A DNA stretch of 64,000 nt. It comes from Deinococcus sonorensis KR-87. GTDB lineage: Bacteria > Deinococcota > Deinococci > Deinococcales > Deinococcaceae. Of this stretch, positions 1-10,764 are shown piece after piece. Both the position numbers and the translations under genes were made by a program. The DNA lies in contig NZ_CP158299.1 in assembly GCF_040256395.1 (NCBI RefSeq), positions 252,501-316,500 of the forward strand, written 5' to 3'. The notes under the pieces are model-generated. The model searched no databases, had not been told where the DNA came from, and saw nothing but the letters and a program-made list of their open reading frames with translations. The first letter of the stretch is position 1, and each line of letters starts with the position of its first letter.

Positions 1-1
1 C

Positions 2-667
2 ATGGGTCACTACCGCCTGCTGACCGGCTATGACGACGCAGCCCGCAGCTTCAGCGCCCTGGACAGTTATTACGGCCCCAAGGTGCGGATGGATTACACC
101 CGCTTCTTCAACGACTGGCGCGCCTATCTGGGCAGCTATCTGGTGGTGTACCCGCCCGACCAGCGGGACACGCTACAGCGAACGCTGAACTTTCACGCTG
201 ACCCGGAACTCTTAGGCCCCTATGCCCTGAAGCGGGCCGGGCTGGCGCTGGATAACCGGCCGCACGACGCGGTCACGCTGTACAACCGCGCGGCCATACG
301 GCTGCGGCTGGGCGACGCAGCCGGGGCCACCCGCGACTTCCAGGCGGCCGAGGCGGCGCCGCCGGACCCGCAGCTGGACCCCACCCGGCCCGGCCGCGTA
401 CAAGGCGGTCTGCCGTGGCGCTTTCTGTGGTACCGCTTCGAGATCTACGAGGCGTACCTGCGCACCGGGCAGTACGCGGATGTGGTGCGGCTGGCCACCC
501 GGGTGCTGCGGGACGCCCCCGACCACGAGGAGGCGCTGTACTGGCGCGGCCGGGCCTACGCCGCACTCGGCCGGAAGGCGCAGGCGCACACCGATCTTCA
601 GGCCGCGCTGCAGCTGCGTTCCGGCTACCCGGCGGCCCGCATCGCCCTGGCCGACCTGAACCGCTGA
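2..667 (+). CDS. C39-like peptidase/TPR protein, 3' part
   Basis: The gene enters from the left edge, so its N-terminus is missing and the first Met seen is probably internal. Residues 1-60 (GHYRLLTGYDD, then SYYGP and FNDWRAYLGSYLVVYPP) resemble the C-terminal half of a C39-type cysteine peptidase fold, including the His of GHY. The rest holds tetratricopeptide-like helices, clearest at 80-110 (LYNRAAIRLRLGDAAGATRDF) and 155-215. A protein-processing or scaffold role is possible but not shown. It ends about 220 bp before the helicase gene. Confidence 0.7.
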   Translation: MGHYRLLTGYDDAARSFSALDSYYGPKVRMDYTRFFNDWRAYLGSYLVVYPPDQRDTLQRTLNFHADPELLGPYALKRAGLALDNRPHDAVTLYNRAAIRLRLGDAAGATRDFQAAEAAPPDPQLDPTRPGRVQGGLPWRFLWYRFEIYEAYLRTGQYADVVRLATRVLRDAPDHEEALYWRGRAYAALGRKAQAHTDLQAALQLRSGYPAARIALADLNR

Positions 668-678
668 AGCGCCCAACT

Positions 679-717
679 GCAACCTGTCACCGTGCACGGC
701 GGGCCGCAACCTGTCAC
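679..717 (+). repeat. Pair of 12-bp direct repeats upstream of the helicase gene
   Basis: GCAACCTGTCAC occurs at 679-690 and again at 706-717, in the same orientation, in the 220-bp gap before the DEAD-box gene. The second copy runs into CTATAGAG, which could serve as a -10 region. The pair may be a regulator-binding site, but nothing identifies the regulator. Confidence 0.3.
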
Positions 718-885
718 TATAGAGAGGAGCGGCCCGCTGTCTCCTTGTCGGGCCAGAAATTCGGGGCTGCACCATGCCGCAATCCGGCACTGCCGAACAC
801 TTCTGTTCAGGCGGCCGGGTCCGCAGGGCGGTATGGACGCGCCATTCACCACCCCTGTGACCCCTGCGGTCACTGAAGGATGCCC

Positions 886-2343
886 ATGCCCGAAACCCTG
901 ACCCCCACCTTTACTTTTCAGGACCTGCAGCTTCCGGCGGCCCTGGACCGCGCCATCACCAAGCTCGGCTACACCCAGCCCACCGAGATCCAGGCCCTGA
1001 GCCTGCCGCCGGCCCGCCAGGGCCGCGACGTGCTGGGCACCGCCGCCACCGGCTCCGGCAAGACGGTCGCCTTCCTGCTGCCGCTGCTGGAACGCCTGAT
1101 GAGCACCCCCTCCACCGGCAAGCGCCACACCCGCGCGCTGGTGCTGGCTCCCACCCGCGAACTGGCCGCCCAGATTGAGGAGGTGGCCCGCGCCCTGACG
1201 GCCGAGCTGCCGCTCAAGGTGGTCAGCATCTTCGGTGGGGTGGGCCAGAATCCGCAGGCCACGGCGCTGCGGGCTGGCACCGAACTGGTGATCGCCACCC
1301 CGGGGCGGCTGCTGGACCACATCAACCAGGGCAACGCCGACCTGGGCCGCATCGAGGTGCTGGTGCTGGACGAGGCCGACCGGATGCTGGACCTGGGCTT
1401 CCTGCCGGACATCCGCCGCATCTTGAAGACGCTGCCTTCAGAGCGCCAGACGATGCTGTTCAGCGCGACCATGCCGAGCGATATCGAGAAGCTGGCCCGC
1501 GACTTCCAGCGCTCGCCGCTGCGGGTGGGCGTGCAGCACCAGGGCAAGCCCGCCGAGCGCATCCGTGAGCTGGCCTACCCGGTCAGCAGCGAGCTGAAGG
1601 TGGACCTGACCGCGCAGCTGCTGGCCGGCAGCGACGTGGAGCAGGCGCTGGTGTTCACCCGCACCAAGCATCGCGCCAACCGGGTGGCCGAGAAGCTGGA
1701 ACGCGCCGGCATCTCGGTCACGCGCATCCACGGCAACCGCTCGCAGAGTGCCCGCACCGAGGCGCTGGGCGGCTTCAAGAGCGGCAAGTACCGCGTGATG
1801 GTCGCCACCGACATCGCGGCGCGCGGCATTGACGTGGACTCGCTGGGCCACGTGATCAACTTCGACGTGCCGGTGAGCGCCGAGGACTACGTGCACCGTG
1901 CGGGCCGCACCGCCCGCGCCGGCAAGAGCGGCACGGCGATTACGCTGTTCAGCCCGCAGGAAGAGAACGAGCTGCGCGCCATCGAGCGCTTCACCGGCAA
2001 GGGCATCGAGCGCGCCCGGCTGGAAGGCTTCGATTACAGCGCCCGCAGCGACGAGAAGCTGGAGGTGCCGCTCTCGCAGCGCCTGGCGGCCCACCGCGCC
2101 CAGCGCAACGGCCAGGGCCGCGGTCAGGGTCAGCCGGGCCGGGGGCAGGGTCAGGGCGGACGTCCTCAGGGGGCCGCTTCTGGCAGCGCTCAGGGCAACC
2201 GCAGCGGTGGCCAGCGCGCCCCCGCCGCCGAGAACGCGCGCTACAGTACCGTGGCGTCGCAGCCGGGTGAGGCGGGCGGCAACCGTTCTGGCGGCCAGCG
2301 TGGCCGCGGTGGCCGGGGCCGCGGCGGCCCACGTCAGGGCTGA
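886..2343 (+). CDS. DEAD-box RNA helicase (RhlE-like)
   Basis: An ATP-dependent RNA helicase that remodels RNA duplexes in the cytoplasm. From N to C it shows a Q-motif region (FQDLQLP, about 11-17), Walker A AATGSGKT (53-60), PTRELAAQ (89-96), DEAD (162-165), SAT (193-195) and HRAGRTARAG near 340. A tail of about 80 residues rich in Gly, Arg and Gln follows, as in RhlE-type proteins where such tails bind RNA. The ATG at 886 is preferred over the one at 880 because the Shine-Dalgarno sequence GAAGGA (875-880) is 5 nt before 886 and overlaps the earlier ATG. Confidence 0.93.
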   Translation: MPETLTPTFTFQDLQLPAALDRAITKLGYTQPTEIQALSLPPARQGRDVLGTAATGSGKTVAFLLPLLERLMSTPSTGKRHTRALVLAPTRELAAQIEEVARALTAELPLKVVSIFGGVGQNPQATALRAGTELVIATPGRLLDHINQGNADLGRIEVLVLDEADRMLDLGFLPDIRRILKTLPSERQTMLFSATMPSDIEKLARDFQRSPLRVGVQHQGKPAERIRELAYPVSSELKVDLTAQLLAGSDVEQALVFTRTKHRANRVAEKLERAGISVTRIHGNRSQSARTEALGGFKSGKYRVMVATDIAARGIDVDSLGHVINFDVPVSAEDYVHRAGRTARAGKSGTAITLFSPQEENELRAIERFTGKGIERARLEGFDYSARSDEKLEVPLSQRLAAHRAQRNGQGRGQGQPGRGQGQGGRPQGAASGSAQGNRSGGQRAPAAENARYSTVASQPGEAGGNRSGGQRGRGGRGRGGPRQG

Positions 2344-2346
2344 GCC

Positions 2347-2892
2347 CTAGACGCCCTCTGTCTCCTGCGGATACCGCTTCCGCCACAACGACCAGCCTTC
2401 CTCCGGGAAGGCTCGTTTTGCTTCTGTGGCAAACAGCGCGGCGCCCTCGTGTTCCAGGTCCGGGTAGGGGGTGGGCGTGACGCGGGTGGTCTGCATGGCC
2501 GGATGGTCTTCCCAGCGGATCAGCCGCCCCGACCCACCCCACGGGTCGTCGGTGGCCCACACCAGCCGGCCCAGCTGCAGCAGGGCGCTGGCGCCGCCGC
2601 ACATCAGGCACGGCTCCAGGCTGGTGTAGAGCGTCAGCGTCTCGGGGTCCTTGAGCTTGCCCGCCTGAAAAAAGACGTCCATCTCGGCATGCGACACCGA
2701 GGCGTGGCCCACGTGGTCCGGGCCGAACGGTTCGCCGGTGCGGTTGCGGCCACGCGCCACCACCTGCCCCTGGGCGTCCACCAGCACCGCCCCGACCGGC
2801 GAACTGCCCGCCGCCTGCCCCTCACGGGCCAGCCGCAGCGCCTCCTGCAGAAACTGGCGGTCCTGCACTTCCCTGTCCTGTTGCTGATCCAT
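2347..2892 (-). CDS. Nucleoside/cytidine deaminase family protein
   Basis: A zinc-dependent deaminase of the CDA fold, 181 aa. The zinc and proton-shuttle signature is HAEMD with PCLMC about 25 residues later. Guanine and tRNA-adenosine deaminases share this pattern, but the substrate cannot be told from motifs, and the C-terminus (DDPWGGSGRLIRWEDHP) is not typical of TadA. The start ATG lies 6 nt downstream of a TACAGT box, which fits a leaderless transcript. It converges on the helicase gene with a 3-nt gap. Confidence 0.85.
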   Translation of the reverse strand: MDQQQDREVQDRQFLQEALRLAREGQAAGSSPVGAVLVDAQGQVVARGRNRTGEPFGPDHVGHASVSHAEMDVFFQAGKLKDPETLTLYTSLEPCLMCGGASALLQLGRLVWATDDPWGGSGRLIRWEDHPAMQTTRVTPTPYPDLEHEGAALFATEAKRAFPEEGWSLWRKRYPQETEGV

Positions 2893-2976
2893 ACCCGGAC
2901 TGTAGAGCGGCCGCGTGGGAGCGGCTACCGGCACAACCTTGATCCTGAGCGCTGGCCCACCATCTATCCTGTGGGC

Positions 2977-3588
2977 ATGACCCAGAGCACTCCCCAGGCG
3001 CCGCGCCACGCGCCGTCCGAACAGACCGGGCCGGTGGTCCACCCGCTGATGTATCACCTGGTGGTGCAGGCCACCCGGATTCCTACCCTGTTGCGCGGCC
3101 AGCACGTACATGTGCACGGCCGCGACCTGATTCCGGAGAGCGGCCGGCTGATCATTGCCGGCAACCACGTCAGCACCCTGGACCCGTTCCTGATCGCCCA
3201 GTCGCTGCCGCGCGGCCGCTACGTGCAGTTCATGGCCAAGAAGGAACTGTTCCGGGGCGTCATCGGGCGCATCATCCTGGGCGGCGGCAGCTTCCCGGTG
3301 GACCGCACCACCAACGACCTGGGGGCCATCCGCAACGCGCTGAGAATCCTGCAGGCCGAGGGCACCCTGGGCATCTTCCCGGAGGGCACCCGTGGCGGCA
3401 AGGAGCTGCAGGGCGGCGCCGCGCTGCTGGCGCTGAAGAGCAAGGCGCCCATCACGCCGACCGGCTTGCACCTGTCGGGCAAGACCTGGGTGGTGCGCTT
3501 CGGGCCGCCGATCCTGCCGAGCGGCGGCGTGAAGGACCTGACCGCCCGCATCGGCAGCGAGATCGAGCGGCTGAGCCAGCCGTTCTGA
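2977..3588 (+). CDS. plsC: 1-acyl-sn-glycerol-3-phosphate acyltransferase
   Basis: Transfers an acyl chain to lysophosphatidic acid in membrane phospholipid synthesis. The 203-aa protein carries the NHxxxxD catalytic motif (NHVSTLD, 63-69) and the substrate-binding FPEGTRGG block (134-141), at the spacing usual for PlsC. The ATG follows a TATCCT box by 6 nt, again fitting a leaderless start, and it is divergent from the deaminase gene. The open frame extends far upstream, but homology begins only after this ATG. Confidence 0.88.
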   Translation: MTQSTPQAPRHAPSEQTGPVVHPLMYHLVVQATRIPTLLRGQHVHVHGRDLIPESGRLIIAGNHVSTLDPFLIAQSLPRGRYVQFMAKKELFRGVIGRIILGGGSFPVDRTTNDLGAIRNALRILQAEGTLGIFPEGTRGGKELQGGAALLALKSKAPITPTGLHLSGKTWVVRFGPPILPSGGVKDLTARIGSEIERLSQPF

Positions 3589-3601
3589 CGCCCGCTGGCC
3601 G

Positions 3602-4026
3602 CTACAGGTACTGCCGGTGGTCGGCCAGCATGCAGCGGTCCTGGATCACCGCGATGCCGTGCTCGGTCAGCGCCCGCGCCACCTGATCGTCACGGATGCC
3701 CTGTTGCATCCAGACCACCTTCGGGAGCGGCTGCATGCTCAGGATGTCGTCGAGGTGCTCATGCACCTTGTCGGAGCGGCGGAAGATTTCCACCACGTCC
3801 ACCGGCGTCTGCAGCTGCGCCAGGGTCGCCACCGCCGGGTGCCCGAAGTACTGCTCGCCACGCGCGCTGAGCGCCGGATTGACCGGGAGCACCGTGTAGC
3901 CCTGGCGGTACAGGTACTCCGGCACGTAGTACGCCGGCTTCATCGGGTCGCGGTGAAAGCCCACCACCGCCACCACATGGCTGGAGCGCAGCACCTCCAC
4001 CACATCCGGTACGCTTGTCAGAACCG

Positions 4027-4030
<4 letters not shown>
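3602..4030 (-). CDS. CoA-binding domain protein
   Basis: A 142-aa stand-alone CoA-binding (Rossmann) protein like E. coli YccU. It shows VVAVVGFHRDPMKPAYYVPEYL near the N-terminus, VLPVNP in the middle and KVVWMQQGIRDDQVA near the C-terminus, all usual for this family, whose cellular role is unclear. Its ATG overlaps the hemL stop by 4 bp (ATGA), so it should be co-transcribed and translationally coupled with hemL. Confidence 0.85.
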
Positions 4031-5340
<1,310 letters not shown>

Positions 5341-5395
5341 TCGCCTACATTACCCGCCAGATTCGCCGGATGCTGTGAGCCGTGTGGGCTGGCCT

Positions 5396-5815
5396 TCAGT
5401 CAGCCGAGAGAATGGGCTCGGCCTGCGCCAGCACGTAGCCCAGCGCCTCAGCGGTCCGGGCGGTGGCGGCCCGCGCCGCGCCGCCCGCGTCCAGCGCCAG
5501 CAGCGTCAGCGTCTGCACGCCCAGGTGGCGCAGTTCGGCGTCCAGGCGGCTGCCCTGGAAGGCGTCGTCGTCGGTGACGCGCAGCAGCAGGTCGCCGGCC
5601 TCGGCCCGGAACTCCGGGTGCAGCGTCCAGCCGCGGGTAAACGGCTGGTCCGGGTCACCCTCCTGCCCGTCGTGCTGCAGGTACACCACCAGGATGCCCT
5701 GCTGCCGGGCCTGCGCGATCTGCCGCCGCGCCTGCTGCAGCAGCGGGTCGGTGATGGGGCGGTCGTCCAGCCGGTGACGCTGGGCATGCAGCACGATCAG
5801 GGCCTGGGCGGTCAT
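5396..5815 (-). CDS. Isochorismatase-fold protein lacking the catalytic triad
   Basis: A 139-aa protein with the cysteine-hydrolase/isochorismatase layout: ALIVLHAQ at the N-terminus, LLLRVTDDDAFQGSRLD in the middle, and LLALDAGGAARAATARTAEA where the active-site Cys loop should be. Known members use Asp, Lys and Cys. Here the expected Asp is His (VLHAQ), the Lys position is not Lys and the Cys is Ala. The fold call is fairly firm; enzymatic activity is doubtful. A TATCAT box lies 6 nt before the ATG. It is divergent from lysA. Confidence 0.7.
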   Translation of the reverse strand: MTAQALIVLHAQRHRLDDRPITDPLLQQARRQIAQARQQGILVVYLQHDGQEGDPDQPFTRGWTLHPEFRAEAGDLLLRVTDDDAFQGSRLDAELRHLGVQTLTLLALDAGGAARAATARTAEALGYVLAQAEPILSAD

Positions 5816-5912
5816 GGCCGGATGATAGGGGCTGGCCCGGCAGCACATTGCAGCATGTGCCCAGAAGCCCGCCCGCTTCCCCACAGCCCTCTGGGTGCCT
5901 ACCATGGAGCCC

Positions 5913-7058
5913 ATGCTCTCCGATCAACAGCTGCGTCAGGCCGCCGACACCTACGGGACCCCGCTCTACACCTACGATGCACAGGAGCTGGACGCCGCCC
6001 TGGCCCGGGTGCAGGCCGCCTTTCCTGGCGCCCGCATCTACTACGCGATGAAGGCCAATCCCAACCTGACGCTGCTGCGGCGGCTGTACGGGGCCGGGGT
6101 GGGCTTCGAGTGCGTGAGCCTGGGGGAACTGGGCCGCGCGGCGCACATCGGGGCCAGCGGCGACCGGGTGCTGGTCAACGGCCCGGCCAAGAGCGACGAG
6201 GAGTACCGGCTGGGTGGTGAGCTGGGCGCCACCTTCATCGTGGACCGGCCTGGTGAGGTCGCGCTGCTGCCGCCCGCCTCCAGCGTGCTGGTGCGGGTCA
6301 ATCCGGCGCTGAGCGTCAGTACCCACGACCACCTCGCCACCGGGGCGGCACACAGCAAGTTCGGGGTGCGGCCAGACCAGCTCCCGGACCTGCTGGCCGC
6401 CCTGGCCTCGGGCGGCCACCGGCTGCGCGGCCTGCACCTGCACATCGGCAGCGCCATCCGGGACGCCGCCGATTTCCGGGCGGCGTTTGGGCGGGTGGCA
6501 GAGCTGAGCCGGGTGACCGGTCCGCTGGAGGTGCTGGACGTGGGCGGCGGCTGGGGCCTGGACGCCGACCTGGGCGGCATCGCGGCCGAGGCGCGGCAGG
6601 CTGCAGCCGCGTTCGGGGCGCAGCTGTGGGTCGAACCGGGGCGTTACCTGGTGGCCCGCAGCGGCGTGCTGCTCACCCGCGTGATGGGCACCAAGGCCAC
6701 TGGCCGCGACTTCACGCTGCTGGACGCCGGCATGACCGAGCTGCTGCGCCCGATGCTGTACGGCGCCGAGCATCCGGTGCGCGCGCTGTGGGAGGGTGCG
6801 CCCGGCGTCTCGGATCTGGCCGGTCCCGCCTGCGAGAGCGGCGACCTGCTGGGCCGCGACGTCACGCTGCCGGCGGGCGCCCAGCGCGGCGACCTGCTGG
6901 CGATTCTCGAGGCGGGCGCCTACGGAGCCGCCATGAGCAGCACCTACCTGACCCGCCCCCGGCCGGCCGAGGCGCTGTGGGACGGCCAGACCTGGACCCT
7001 GATCCGGCAGCGCGAGCCGCTGGAAGCGATCTGGGCGGCCGAGGAAGCCGCAGGCTGA
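5913..7058 (+). CDS. lysA: Diaminopimelate decarboxylase family protein
   Basis: A fold-III PLP decarboxylase of 381 aa. The PLP lysine lies in YYAMKANPN (Lys47), with the HIGS loop (177-180), ACESGD (306-311) where the active-site Cys of LysA sits, and GAYGAAMSSTY near the C-terminus. These favour LysA over ornithine decarboxylase. Deinococcus is usually reported to make lysine by the aminoadipate route and to carry ornithine in its peptidoglycan, so the true substrate may differ. The start at 5913 is chosen because a TACCAT box (5900-5905) lies 7 nt before it; ATG 5904 and GTG 5895 are alternatives. Confidence 0.9.
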   Translation: MLSDQQLRQAADTYGTPLYTYDAQELDAALARVQAAFPGARIYYAMKANPNLTLLRRLYGAGVGFECVSLGELGRAAHIGASGDRVLVNGPAKSDEEYRLGGELGATFIVDRPGEVALLPPASSVLVRVNPALSVSTHDHLATGAAHSKFGVRPDQLPDLLAALASGGHRLRGLHLHIGSAIRDAADFRAAFGRVAELSRVTGPLEVLDVGGGWGLDADLGGIAAEARQAAAAFGAQLWVEPGRYLVARSGVLLTRVMGTKATGRDFTLLDAGMTELLRPMLYGAEHPVRALWEGAPGVSDLAGPACESGDLLGRDVTLPAGAQRGDLLAILEAGAYGAAMSSTYLTRPRPAEALWDGQTWTLIRQREPLEAIWAAEEAAG

Positions 7059-7065
7059 GCGCGCC

Positions 7066-7609
7066 TCAGCCGGGCGGCGTGCGGCTCAGCTCCCGGAAGC
7101 GCTCGCCCAGCCGCAGCCACGGCTCCAGCTGGAAATGCGTGTCGGCGAGCGGGCTGGTGGACGGCATCACCCACACCTCCACGCCCAGAAACGGCTGCGC
7201 CTGAAGGCCATACGGCAGCCGCCCGGTGGGCACCCCCAGCCCCTCCGAGGCCGCCCGCTTGCTGGTGAAGGCCACCATGCGGGGACGGTAGTGACTCAGC
7301 TTGGCGTGCAGCTCTTGGCGGCTCCACGCCTCCTTGGGCAGCGCCGAGTCGATGCCGGCGTGGCGCTTGGCCAGGTCGGTCAGGCCGATGCCCAGCGGCA
7401 GCAGCTGAGGGTAGTCCTGTGGCGAGAACAGCCGGGGCGTCAGGCCCGCCGCGTGCAGCGTGCGCCAGAACTTGTTCTGTGGGTTGGCGTAGTACGCCCG
7501 GGCCCGCGCGCTGATGGTGCTGGGCGCAGACCCCACGATTATCAGCGTCAGGCCCGGCTGCAGCAGATCCGGGACTAAGTAGCCGGACGTGTCCGGCAAC
7601 CCGCCCGGG

Positions 7610-7635
<26 letters not shown>
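7066..7635 (-). CDS. mug: Mismatch-specific uracil-DNA glycosylase
   Basis: A UDG-superfamily base-excision enzyme of 189 aa, similar to the Deinococcus Mug type. GSAPS (35-39) stands where family 2 enzymes have [12 protein letters not shown] follows with an Asp at 87 close to the catalytic Asp reported for D. radiodurans Mug, and MPSTSPLAD is the second active-site loop. The start overlaps the end of the upstream oxidoreductase gene by 26 bp, so the two are probably co-transcribed. Confidence 0.85.
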
Positions 7636-8224
<589 letters not shown>

Positions 8225-8386
8225 GCTTCATTTGACCGTCCACCCTGCTTCACCTGGGGACGGAAAGCACACTCTAAACACTTTCTAAAGCCCATTGACC
8301 CCCACATGACCACGGGACAGAAGGCTGTCAGGGAGCAGGTGTACAATGGACACCAAGTCGGGGAAGCGCCCCGCAGGGAGCACCAC

Positions 8387-9346
8387 ATGTCAGGCAACGA
8401 ACGGTTCAACAGACAGCGGGCCAGAAGCGAGGTCGAACGGGCACGGCTGACCGCCGATATCCACGACTTCCTGGACGTGCTGCGCCGGACCCCCAGCACC
8501 GGTCTGATTCCCTTCGACTGGGTGCGCCACCTGCACCCGGACGCGGAGTATCAGCTGGGCACCCAGGCGATCCCCACCGAGAAGATCGTGGGGTCGGTGG
8601 ACCGGTACCGCGAGTTCGACCGCTACTACCTGCCGCGCGAACAGCACCTGGACGAGCGCTGGATCGGGGTGCGCTCGGCGCAGCTGAACGGCAAGGAACT
8701 GCCGCCGATCCAGGTGTACAAGGTGGGTGAGCTGTACTTCGTCAAGGACGGCAACCACCGGGTCTCGGTGGCGCGCCGCCAGGGGCAGGCCTACATCGAC
8801 GCGCAGGTGATCGAACTGCACGTGACGGTGCCGCCGGAGCCGGGCGACACGCTCAAGGACCTGATCATCAAGGGCGAGTACGCCGACTTCCTGAAGTTCA
8901 CGCGCCTGAACGAGCTGATGCCGGACCACCTGGAGATCCTGTTCACCACGCCGGGCCGCTACCAGAAGGTGGTGGAGCACATCCAGACCCGCAAGTACTA
9001 CCTGGACCGCAAGCACGGCCGCGACGTGGCGTGGGAGGAAGCGGTGTGCAGCTGGTACGTGCGCCTGTACGCGCGCATGGTGGAACAGATGCACAAGCAC
9101 GAGGTGCTGGCGCGCTTCCCGGGCCGCACCGAGGCCGACCTGTACCTGTGGATGATGGACCACCGCTACTTCCTGACGCAGCGCTACGGCTTCGACGTGG
9201 GCAGCGAGCTGGCCACGGTGGACTTCAGCAAGCACCATGCCCCGCCGATCTACAAGCGGCTGGGCCAGCGGATGCGGCTGCTGCTGCGCGGCCGGCTGGA
9301 GACGGACATGCCGGTGCCGGACGCCATCACCGCGCCGGCCGAGTAA
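8387..9346 (+). CDS. ParB/sulfiredoxin-like domain protein
   Basis: A 319-aa protein of unknown role. Residues 105-135 (ELPPIQVYKVGELYFVKDGN, then HRVSVARRQG) match the ParB/sulfiredoxin fold, whose Gly-Asn-His-Arg loop can bind or hydrolyse nucleotides. The rest is rich in aromatic and charged residues and no second domain is recognised. No ParA or parS is nearby, so chromosome segregation is not implied. The ATG has a Shine-Dalgarno AGGGAG and a TACAAT box lies about 40 nt upstream (8342-8347), so it looks leadered, unlike many neighbours. Confidence 0.72.
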   Translation: MSGNERFNRQRARSEVERARLTADIHDFLDVLRRTPSTGLIPFDWVRHLHPDAEYQLGTQAIPTEKIVGSVDRYREFDRYYLPREQHLDERWIGVRSAQLNGKELPPIQVYKVGELYFVKDGNHRVSVARRQGQAYIDAQVIELHVTVPPEPGDTLKDLIIKGEYADFLKFTRLNELMPDHLEILFTTPGRYQKVVEHIQTRKYYLDRKHGRDVAWEEAVCSWYVRLYARMVEQMHKHEVLARFPGRTEADLYLWMMDHRYFLTQRYGFDVGSELATVDFSKHHAPPIYKRLGQRMRLLLRGRLETDMPVPDAITAPAE

Positions 9347-9389
9347 CGGCCATCAAGCGCCGATCATCCGGCGCTTCTAGACTGAACGG

Positions 9390-10577
9390 GTGAAACCGCT
9401 GCTCACCCTGACCCTGCTGCTCGGCACCGCCGGGGCCGCGCCCACTCCCGTTGTCTTCTGGCACAGCATGCAGGGCGTCTCCAGCCTGATCGAGGGCTAT
9501 GCCAGCGACTTCAACCGCTCGCAGACGCAGTACGTGGTGACGGCCAAGGCGGTGGGCAACTACCGGGAGGCCGCCGCCCGGCTGCAGGACGCGCTGCAGG
9601 CCGGCACCGCCCCAGCGCTGTTCCAGGCCGAGTTCACCACCTTCACGGCGCTGGCCGCGCAGGGCCAGCTGGAGCCGCTGGACCGCGCCGCCGACGACCT
9701 GCCACCAGCACTGACGCAGGACCTCTATCCGGCTGTCTGGCGGGCCGGTGAGGTGGAGGGCCACCGCTACGGCCTGCCCTGGAACGTCAGCGTGCCGGTG
9801 CTGTACTACAACGCGGGCGCGTTCCGCAAGGCGGGCGTGAGTGCCCCGGCCACCTGGAGCGAGCTGGAGACGGCGGCGCAGCGGCTGAAGACGGGCGGGC
9901 GCCGGCCGCTGGTGGCGGTGGCCGACGCCTGGACCTTCGAGGGGCTGGTGGCGGTTCGGGGCGGTCAGCTGGTGCAGGGGAACCGTCCGGCCTTCGACTC
10001 GCCGGAAGCGGTGGCGGCGCTGGAGCAGCTGACACGCATGGTGCGTGCCGGCACGGCCCAGCCGCGCACGCTGGATCAGGTGGTGGGCGCGGCGCTGGAC
10101 TTCACGCGCGGACAGAACGTGATGGCCGTGGCCAGCATCGCCAACCAGAACGACTTTGCCCGGCTGCCGTTCATTCAGCTGGGCGTGGCGCCGTTTCCCT
10201 GCGAGAAACGCTGCGCGCCCCCGCTGGGCGGCGCCAATCTGGTGGTGCCCCGGGGCACGCCGGCCGCGGAGCAGGCCGGAGCGCTGGCCTTCTGGCGCTA
10301 CCTGATGGACCCGGCCCGCCTGAACAGCTGGGTCAAGGCCACCGGCTACCTGTCGCCGCGCCGCAGCGTCCAGGCCCGCCTGAGCAGCGCCGAGGCGCCG
10401 GGCTCGGCGCGCCGGGCGGCGGCCGATCAGCTGCTGATGGCCCAGCCGCGCCCCACCGCGCCGCAGTACAGCCGCTGGCAGCCGCTGCTGGAGGCGGCCA
10501 TCAGCAGCGCCCTGAGTGGCCGCCAGAGTGCCGAGGCGGCCCTGCAGGACGCGCAGCGCCGGGCCACCCAGCCGTAG
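9390..10577 (+). CDS. ABC transporter sugar/glycerol-3-phosphate-binding protein
   Basis: A periplasmic solute-binding protein of family 1 (395 aa). It has a signal peptide (MKPLLTLTLLLGTAGAA) and PVVFWHSMQG, typical of UgpB-like proteins, followed by YGLPWNVSVPVLYYN and SWVKATGYLSPRR. No permease or ATPase gene adjoins it, so its transporter must be elsewhere. The GTG start lies 6 nt after TAGACT, a leaderless arrangement. The ligand cannot be told from sequence. Confidence 0.88.
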   Translation: MKPLLTLTLLLGTAGAAPTPVVFWHSMQGVSSLIEGYASDFNRSQTQYVVTAKAVGNYREAAARLQDALQAGTAPALFQAEFTTFTALAAQGQLEPLDRAADDLPPALTQDLYPAVWRAGEVEGHRYGLPWNVSVPVLYYNAGAFRKAGVSAPATWSELETAAQRLKTGGRRPLVAVADAWTFEGLVAVRGGQLVQGNRPAFDSPEAVAALEQLTRMVRAGTAQPRTLDQVVGAALDFTRGQNVMAVASIANQNDFARLPFIQLGVAPFPCEKRCAPPLGGANLVVPRGTPAAEQAGALAFWRYLMDPARLNSWVKATGYLSPRRSVQARLSSAEAPGSARRAAADQLLMAQPRPTAPQYSRWQPLLEAAISSALSGRQSAEAALQDAQRRATQP

Positions 10578-10602
10578 CCCGCTCCCCGCTACAATGCCTC
10601 AG

Positions 10603-10764
10603 ATGAATGCTGTGTACCTCGCGCTGACCGTGCTGGCCGTCCTGGGACTGCTGGCCCTGCTGCTGCGCCCGGGGCCGGCCCGCGCCCTCACCGTCTGGCT
10701 GCTGGCGGCCCTGATTCCGCTGCTCACCGCCGTGACGGTCGCGCTGGGAAGCGGCATCCGGTGA
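10603..10764 (+). CDS. Small two-helix membrane protein
   Basis: A 53-aa protein made almost entirely of two hydrophobic helices (YLALTVLAVLGLLALLL and ALTVWLLAALIPLLTAVTV) joined by an RPGPARA loop. A TACAAT box at 10590-10595 is 7 nt before the ATG. Its TGA overlaps the GTG start of fni by 4 bp, so the two genes share a transcript and coupled translation. Function unknown. Confidence 0.65.
   Translation: MNAVYLALTVLAVLGLLALLLRPGPARALTVWLLAALIPLLTAVTVALGSGIR

Noticed and set aside
273..876. Long open frames opposite or offset to the TPR gene
   Set aside because: Low-complexity Arg/Pro/Ala composition typical of off-frame reading in GC-rich DNA; no domains, and they overlap a supported gene.
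8225..8386. Radiation-response (RDRM-like) palindrome near repair genes
   Set aside because: I looked upstream of mug and the other repair genes for a TTATGTCATTGACATAA-like site and found no convincing match.
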